This document shows, piece by piece, positions 61,186 to 64,000 of a stretch of DNA of 64,000 bases. The DNA is from JACRCT01 sp049841135 (lineage in GTDB: Bacteria > Myxococcota > Myxococcia > Myxococcales > UBA5297), in NCBI GenBank assembly GCA_049841135.1, contig JASGHK010000004.1, forward strand, positions 3,162,001 through 3,226,000, given 5' to 3'. Made by a program: the position numbers and the translations under genes. The notes below the pieces were generated by a model. That model saw nothing but the letters and a program-made list of their open reading frames with translations, did no database searches and was not told the origin of the DNA. Positions within the stretch are counted from its first letter, which is position 1. Each line of letters begins with the position of its first letter.

Positions 61186-62496
61186 TCACGGCCTCGCCTG
61201 CTGCCGGCCCGCCTGCCAGGCCGCGGCACACCAGATGACGCCGCTGACCAGGATGGCGAACGGGATGACCAGCATCGCCTGGCCGAGCGCCACGCCGGTG
61301 GCGCCGCCCAGGTCGGAGAGCTTGCCGACGAGCACAGGTGAGGGCACGTCGCCCAGCACGTGGATGGCGAAGATGTGGAAGGCCACCGCGGTGGCCCGCT
61401 CGGTCGGCGCGACGAGGTTGACGATGGCGGAGTTGATGGGCCCGGTGGAGGCGAACATCAGGATCTCGGCGACCACGACCGCCGGCAGGTAGACGGCGGG
61501 CGAAGACGCCTCGAGCGCGACGATGGCCAGGGGGAAGGCGGCGAGCGTCGCGACGCCGGAGAGCCACAGGTAGGCCTGCTTCGTCTTCTTGAGCAGCGCG
61601 TCGCCGATCCAGCCGCCGGCGAAGGTGCCGACGAACCCGGTCACGACCACGATGGCGCCGAACTGCACCGACGCGGCCTGGTGCTCGACCCCGCGGGCGC
61701 GCTCGAGGAACGCCGGCATCCAGAAAGCGAGCGCGCCGATGGCGAACGTGTAGGCGGCGTAGCCCAGGACCGTGAGCGTGTAGGCGCCGTTCTTGAGGAG
61801 GCCGGCATACGTCTGCAGCAGCGTCTTGCCTTCGGTGGCCTTGGCGGTGATGCCGTGGCCGCCGGTCTCCTCCAGGTCCTGAGCCCCGCGCGGCGGGTCG
61901 ACCAGGCGCAGACACCAGAAGGCGAGCAGGAGGCCCGGTCCGCCGGCCACGAAGAACGCCGCGCGCCAGCCGAGGTTCGCGTCGACGAAGCCGCCCAGGA
62001 TGTAGCCGAGCGCACTGCCGATGGGGATGGCGGCGTAGAAGATGGAGAAGACGCGGCCGCGCAGCGAGCGCGGGAAGTAGTCCGCCAGCAGGCTGGGCGA
62101 GATGGTGCCGTAGGCGGCCTCGCCGACGCCGACCAGCGCCCGCGCGATGAAGAGCATCGCGAAGTTGCCGACGAAGCCGGCGGCCACCGTCGCCGCGCTC
62201 CAGATGGCCACCCCGAGCGCGATGAGCCGCGGGCGCGAGCCCTTGTCGCCCAGCGCCCCGAAGACGGGCGAGGCGAGCATGTAGACGATGATGAAGCCGG
62301 GCCCCAAGAGGCTCAGCTGGAAGTCGCTGGCGTCGAAGGCCTTGCGCAGGCTCTCGACCAGCGACGAGACGACGAAGCGATCGAGGTAGTTGACGAGGTT
62401 GATGAGCGTGAGCACCGCCAGCCCGCGCTGGTAGGCGCTCACCTTCGCCGCAGCGGGATCGGGGGGCAGGCTGGGCTCGGGGCTCGGCGCGTCCAT
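61186..62496 (-). CDS. MFS transporter, spinster-like
   Basis: 436 residues with twelve membrane segments. The loop 2-3 motif reads GALGDKGSRPRLIALGV, close to the MFS signature GxLaDrxGRr, and ERARGVEHQAASVQ and PTERATAVA fit the second half. The NYLDRFVVSSL opening resembles the spinster group of lysolipid or sphingolipid exporters; the lipid acyltransferase nearby is a loose contextual link. Start ATG 62496. Confidence 0.9.
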   Translation of the reverse strand: MDAPSPEPSLPPDPAAAKVSAYQRGLAVLTLINLVNYLDRFVVSSLVESLRKAFDASDFQLSLLGPGFIIVYMLASPVFGALGDKGSRPRLIALGVAIWSAATVAAGFVGNFAMLFIARALVGVGEAAYGTISPSLLADYFPRSLRGRVFSIFYAAIPIGSALGYILGGFVDANLGWRAAFFVAGGPGLLLAFWCLRLVDPPRGAQDLEETGGHGITAKATEGKTLLQTYAGLLKNGAYTLTVLGYAAYTFAIGALAFWMPAFLERARGVEHQAASVQFGAIVVVTGFVGTFAGGWIGDALLKKTKQAYLWLSGVATLAAFPLAIVALEASSPAVYLPAVVVAEILMFASTGPINSAIVNLVAPTERATAVAFHIFAIHVLGDVPSPVLVGKLSDLGGATGVALGQAMLVIPFAILVSGVIWCAAAWQAGRQQARP

Positions 62497-62638
62497 GGAT
62501 GGCGCGGACGTTAACGGCTGCCCACGCCGAACGGCAAGCTGGCCTACCTCCCGGACCGGCCCGGTGACGGCGGTCACACTCGCGGTCCTGAGCGGGTCCA
62601 GCCGGGGTCGAAAGGGCCGCGGATCGGCCGGACTGGCT

Positions 62639-62754
62639 CGGGAAGGCCCCTGGGAGGCCGCCAGAGCCGACTACGTCTGCCAGCCCCATTTCAATCCCTC
62701 TGGCCGCCACGAGGCCCTGGCGCGGCCGCGGGTGGCCTCCCAGGCACCTTCCCG
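62639..62754. promoter_or_regulatory. Inverted repeat upstream of atpHA
   Basis: 24-base arms CGGGAAGGcCCCTGGGAGGCC and its complement match in all but three positions, with an 11-bp perfect core (CCTGGGAGGCC), 68 bases apart. Could be a regulator site or an RNA hairpin in the divergent region. Confidence 0.5.
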
Positions 62755-62899
62755 AGGGTCAAAAACCACCTCGCAAACGCCCGTCGCCACTGTGTTTTTC
62801 GGACGCGAAGTCGCCCTCCGCCGGCGAGGGGCGCTCGGCCCTGGGCAGGGGTCCACGGCTCGACGTGCGATAGCCCAATTCGCCCGTCATTTCTCTGCG

Positions 62900-62932
62900 T
62901 TGACAGCCCGCAGGCCCTCCGCTAGCTATACG
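62900..62932 (+). promoter_or_regulatory. Housekeeping promoter candidate for atpHA
   Basis: Perfect -35 TTGACA at 62900-62905 and a -10-like TAGCTA (17-base spacing) or TATACG (21-base spacing) at 62923-62932. About 112 bases before the atpH start. Confidence 0.4.
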
Positions 62933-63043
62933 TGCCCGCCTTCCAGGAAGGCTGCCGCGAAGCGGGTGAAACAGCCACCCGAAGCCACCGTCATCTCTTC
63001 GGAAACTTGGGGACCCGAGGCAGCCGACGCAGGGGAGCCATTC

Positions 63044-63583
63044 GTGAACGCTTCCGGCATCTCTCGACGCTACGCCAAAGCTCTGTTCGAGCTGGCAGTC
63101 GAGGACGGCAAGTTCGAGGAGATGGGGCGCGAGCTCGCTTCGCTGCGCGCGGCCTTCGAGTCGGACCCGGCCCTCGTCACCGCCCTGGCCAACCCGGCCA
63201 CCACCCGCGAGGACCGGATGTCCGTCGCGGAGGCGCTCATCGGCGCGCTCAAGCCGTCGCCGCTCCTGGCCAACACGCTCCGACTCCTGGCCGACCGCCG
63301 CCGCCTCGCCGACCTCCCGGCCCTCGAGCGCACCTACCGCGACCTGGCCGACGAGAAGTCCGGCCGCGTCCGCGCCAAGGTCACCACCGCCGTGCCGCTG
63401 GCGGAGGACGTCGCCACGCACCTCTCCGCCGCGCTGCAGAAGGCGACCGCGCACACGGTCGTCGTCGAGCGCGCCGTCGACCCGGCCATCCTCGGCGGCG
63501 CCGTCGCCCAGGTCGGCAGCCAGGTCTTCGACGGCAGCATCCGAAACCAGATCGAGCAGCTCAAGCAGCAGCTGAAGGCTTAA
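63044..63583 (+). CDS. atpH: ATP synthase F1 delta subunit
   Basis: 179 residues from GTG 63044 (AGGGGAG upstream). GISRRYAKALFELAVEDGKFEEM at the N-terminus and the C-terminal VVVERAVDPAILGGAVAQVGSQVFDGSIRNQIEQLK are the standard delta/OSCP ends. It joins the F1 head to the peripheral stalk. atpA follows after 72 bases. The F0 genes are not upstream, as the next gene is a divergent transporter. Confidence 0.96.
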   Translation: MNASGISRRYAKALFELAVEDGKFEEMGRELASLRAAFESDPALVTALANPATTREDRMSVAEALIGALKPSPLLANTLRLLADRRRLADLPALERTYRDLADEKSGRVRAKVTTAVPLAEDVATHLSAALQKATAHTVVVERAVDPAILGGAVAQVGSQVFDGSIRNQIEQLKQQLKA

Positions 63584-63655
63584 GGGACTCTGCCTCTCGC
63601 GCTCCGGTGCCGGCACGTTCCGGCCCGACTGGGCGCCAACGAAGGAAGACGACAC

Positions 63656-64000
63656 ATGGCCACCGACATCCGCGCGGACGAGATCTCCCGCATCCTCAAG
63701 GAGCAAATCCGCAACTACGCCAAGAAGGTCGAGGTCTCCGAGACCGGCACCATCCTCTCCGCCTCCGACGGCATCGCCCGCGTCTACGGCCTCGAGGGCG
63801 CCATGGCCGGCGAGCTGCTCGAATTCCCCCACGGCGTGCGCGGCATCGTTCTCAACCTGGAGGAGGACAACGTCGGCGCGGCCATCATGGGCCACTACGA
63901 GTCCCTGAAGGAAGGCGACCCCGTCAAGCGCACCGGCCGCATCGCCGAGGTGCCAGTGGGCAAGGCCGTCCTGGGCCGCGTGGTCAACGCGCTGGGAGAG
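63656..64000 (+). CDS. atpA: ATP synthase F1 alpha subunit (partial)
   Basis: N-terminal 115 residues before the window edge. ADEISRILKEQIRNYAKKVEVSETGTIL, DGIARVYGLEGAMAGELLEFP and VLNLEEDNVGAAIMGHY follow the alpha-subunit consensus; the P-loop lies beyond the window. Non-catalytic nucleotide-binding subunit of the rotary ATP synthase. Confidence 0.97.
   Translation, partial: MATDIRADEISRILKEQIRNYAKKVEVSETGTILSASDGIARVYGLEGAMAGELLEFPHGVRGIVLNLEEDNVGAAIMGHYESLKEGDPVKRTGRIAEVPVGKAVLGRVVNALGE

Larger units (their letters stand above)
62497..63043. other. Leader and promoter region of the atp operon
   Basis: About 547 bases with no supported gene. It holds a long imperfect inverted repeat (62639-62662 with 62731-62754) and a promoter candidate at 62900-62932; the last 12 bases carry the atpH ribosome site. 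Confidence 0.6.

Overview
The window is very GC-rich DNA, densely coding on both strands, and reads as a myxobacterium (Myxococcota). The signs are a C-terminal GCGCASAGSG/hydrophobic/Arg tail of the MYXO-CTERM type (57696..59501), many lipoproteins with Asp/Ala-rich linkers after the lipobox, a giant Cys-rich lipoprotein with MopE-like Asp motifs, large PAS/hybrid histidine kinases, a TonB-domain/TonB-receptor fusion, and a close match to a sigma-54 promoter.

Layout. 1-6.6 kb: a partial radical SAM gene, small secreted and membrane proteins and a lipoprotein alpha-2-macroglobulin. 6.9-12.4 kb: a formylglycine-generating-enzyme-like lipoprotein, a membrane GAF histidine kinase, a J-domain protein, a thioredoxin-like membrane protein and a putative metallopeptidase. 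12.4-14.7 kb: clpP and tig (protein quality control) with a terminator, then tRNA-Leu(UAG). 14.8-18.1 kb: small proteins and an IS110-family (IS1111-like) element of about 1.7 kb with inverted ends and a structured non-coding end. 18.3-22.5 kb: an outer-membrane TonB receptor overlapping a lipoprotein gene. 22.8-28.8 kb: a small protein behind a sigma-54-like promoter, TatD nuclease, DUF72, FHA and SNF2 helicase genes. 29-34.9 kb: a stand-alone receiver, a giant hybrid kinase and a convergent PAS kinase. 35-38.3 kb: MauE/DoxX plus a catalytically degenerate rhodanese, a PAS sensor and secreted proteins. 38.6-46.8 kb: acyl-CoA ligase, PAP2 phosphatase and a repeat-rich accessory zone with IS91 relics, a family of perfect 22-bp palindromes, a 110-bp stray copy of the acyl-CoA ligase gene and two copies of a roughly 255-bp hairpin element. 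46.8-59.5 kb: cell-surface lipoproteins, a polytopic membrane protein, an isochorismatase-like hydrolase and a MYXO-CTERM NlpC/P60-like protein. 59.4-64 kb: acyltransferase, a tiny CxxCH lipoprotein, an MFS transporter and the start of the F1 ATP synthase operon (atpH-atpA).

Fifteen positions carry single-base reading-frame breaks in otherwise intact conserved genes. Twelve of them are explained by one extra A after GA (GAT/GAG read as GAAT/GAAG) on one strand or the other. Because the pattern ignores codon phase and coding strand, it is a DNA- or sequencing-level effect rather than translation. I annotate those genes as single CDS and give the break positions.
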